A DNA stretch of 6,031 nt from contig DATKPK010000261.1 of NCBI GenBank assembly GCA_035524095.1, forward strand, positions 1 through 6,031, read 5' to 3'. Position numbers and translations under genes: made by a program. Shown here piece by piece: positions 4,750-6,031 of this stretch; position 1 is the stretch's first letter; each line of letters opens with the position of its first letter. The stretch comes from DATJUF01 sp035524095. GTDB lineage: Bacteria > Desulfobacterota > Binatia > Binatales > Binataceae. The notes below the pieces were generated by a model. The model searched no databases, had not been told where the DNA came from, and worked only from the letters and a program-made list of their open reading frames with translations.

Positions 4750-6031
4750 ATGGCAGAGAATCCCCGAGCCACCCGCGCCACTGCTCCCAAAGTTCCGCAT
4801 TCTGCGGTACGTCCTGCTGACCTCATTTACTGCCTTGACGATCACCCACCCCTCAATCGTCTATTGCTGATCGCCTTTCAGCACGTTGCGGTGATTTGTC
4901 CATACTTAGTGTTCGCTACCTTGATCTTGCAGAAGGCCAGGGTTCCCGCTTCAACCGCAACGAGTGCGGTCAGTTTGGCGATGCTCGGTATCGCGGCAAT
5001 GACCGTACTTCAGGCTCAGCGTTTCAGTTGGATTGGATCGGGCTTCCTCGCACCACCAGTCGTTTCAGCGATTTATTTTGTGCCTGCCCTCTATGCCGCC
5101 GAACGAGGAGGCTTACCGGCGGTATGCGGCATGACGGCTTTAGCCGGACTGTTTGAGGCGATGTTTGCGTGGATTCTGCCGCATTCGCGCAAAATTTTTT
5201 CGCCGGTCGTCGCTGGACTAATCGTCATGGCGGTTGCTGCCGAGCTGGGACTTATCGGGATTCAAGCTCTGTTGGGTCTAGCTTCGACGACGTCGATGGG
5301 CGAGGTGTACCGGCATAACGGCTTTGCTATCAGGGCTATCGAAACAGCGATGCTGACACTCGCCATCATGGTCACCCTTGGCGTTTGGGGGCGCGGCTTG
5401 ACGCGCCTGTTATGCGGCTTGTTGGGTCTTAGCGTCGGCCTGATGGTCGCAATTCCTATGGGTCTTTTCGACCATCATAGTCTCGACGTGTTTCATAGCA
5501 CTCCGCTTTTCGCTCTTCCGAATCCCTGGATCCTCTCTTATCGCATCGTGCCAGACCTTATCGTACCGTTCGTTATAGCAGCGATGGCGTCGGGGCTCCG
5601 TACAATTGGAGTGATTACGACCGCCGAGCGCATCAATGATGCCGGTTGGATCCGACCGGATCTCAAAAACGTGCGTGCCGGGGTGATGGCGGACGGTTTC
5701 GGATGCGCCATCGGCGGGCTGCTGGCCGCCCCAGGCCTCAGCACAGCACCCAGTCTGGTCGGTCTCGAAAAGGTAACTGGCGCATCGAGCCGAACGATCG
5801 CCTATGGCATCGCCGGATGGTTTGTTGTGCTTGCTTGCTTTCCCAAAATTGGCGGGTTGCTGCTGGCCTTGCCGCTACCGGTGATTGGCGCAGCGCTGGT
5901 CTTCAACGCTTCCTCAATGTTTGTCGGAGGCGTCCAAATAGTGACTTCGCGGCCGATTACCATGCGTGCCACCTTCGTTATCGGTCTGTCTTTCCTCTTC
6001 GCCCTTAGCCGTAAGGCCTACCCAGACTTTT
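4750..6031 (+). CDS. NCS2-family nucleobase (xanthine/uracil-type) permease, C-terminus beyond window edge
   Basis: The frame is open from ATG 4750 to the window end (427 codons and one base). NCS2 proteins are inner-membrane symporters of about 14 helices that import uracil, xanthine, urate and similar compounds with H+ or Na+. The N-terminus carries the family motif RPADLIYCLDDHPPLNRLLL (21-40), followed by Gln44-His45 in the first helix. Further blocks are GSGFLAPPVVSAIYF (96-110), IFSPVVAGLIVM (149-160), LRTIGVITTAERIND (283-297), ADGFGCAIGGLLAAPGLSTA (314-333), VGLEKVTGASSR (337-348) and LPLPVIGAALVF (374-385). Many long hydrophobic segments run through the chain. In XanQ-type members helix 8 has Glu and Gly-Asp (ETxGD) for substrate. 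Here those positions read Arg284 and Gly-Val (287-288), so the substrate is probably not that of XanQ. The ATG is the first after an in-frame TAG at 4732. No substrate-related gene lies nearby in the window. Confidence 0.9.
   Translation, partial: MAENPRATRATAPKVPHSAVRPADLIYCLDDHPPLNRLLLIAFQHVAVICPYLVFATLILQKARVPASTATSAVSLAMLGIAAMTVLQAQRFSWIGSGFLAPPVVSAIYFVPALYAAERGGLPAVCGMTALAGLFEAMFAWILPHSRKIFSPVVAGLIVMAVAAELGLIGIQALLGLASTTSMGEVYRHNGFAIRAIETAMLTLAIMVTLGVWGRGLTRLLCGLLGLSVGLMVAIPMGLFDHHSLDVFHSTPLFALPNPWILSYRIVPDLIVPFVIAAMASGLRTIGVITTAERINDAGWIRPDLKNVRAGVMADGFGCAIGGLLAAPGLSTAPSLVGLEKVTGASSRTIAYGIAGWFVVLACFPKIGGLLLALPLPVIGAALVFNASSMFVGGVQIVTSRPITMRATFVIGLSFLFALSRKAYPDF

Noticed and set aside
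4896..5156. Forward ORF of 86 codons within the permease region
   Set aside because: It is out of frame with the 427-codon NCS2 frame, which carries the family motifs and explains the DNA.
5646..6008. Forward ORF of 120 codons near the right end
   Set aside because: It is another out-of-frame shadow of the NCS2 permease, Arg-rich and without hydrophobic helices.

Overview
The window reads as chromosomal DNA from a Gram-negative (diderm) bacterium of moderately high GC content. The evidence is a BamD-type outer-membrane assembly lipoprotein, a secreted RlpA-type double-psi beta-barrel protein and an NCS2 permease. No rRNA, tRNA, CRISPR array, insertion sequence or phage gene is visible. The gene mix would suit a soil-type delta-proteobacterial or related lineage. 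That placement is an impression, not something the sequence proves.

Layout. (1) Positions 317-1, minus strand, hold the first 105 codons of a LON-domain protein that runs off the left edge. A divergent spacer of 223 nt (318-540) follows. It contains a plausible promoter for the LON gene and one doubtful small ORF, and I see no convincing promoter for the rightward gene. (2) Three rightward genes follow: an HpaB-family flavin-dependent aromatic monooxygenase (541-1983), the tRNA m7G46 methyltransferase TrmB (2061-2699) and a BamD-like TPR lipoprotein (2757-4070). The BamD-like protein carries an extra C-terminal AMIN-like domain. The 77-nt gap after hpaB holds nothing I recognise. The 57-nt gap after trmB holds a perfect 7-bp inverted repeat. 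(3) A leftward gene (4465-4067) encodes a short secreted RlpA-like protein. Its stop codon interlocks with that of the BamD-like gene. (4) A 284-nt divergent spacer (4466-4749) contains a strong ribosome site with a 32-codon ORF, a palindrome and weak promoter-like boxes. (5) From 4750 to the right edge an open frame of 427 codons encodes an NCS2 (xanthine/uracil-type) permease. It lacks its C-terminus only because the window ends.

How the genes relate. TrmB, HpaB and the permease have no obvious common pathway. The BamD-AMIN lipoprotein and the RlpA-like protein are both envelope proteins, and they meet tail to tail. The AMIN domain and the RlpA fold are both associated with peptidoglycan in known families, so this pair is the most suggestive context in the window. 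I see no wholly new multi-gene system. The best leads are the BamD-AMIN fusion, the RlpA-like protein with two of three catalytic positions changed, the permease with altered substrate-site residues, and the small ORF with a strong Shine-Dalgarno sequence.
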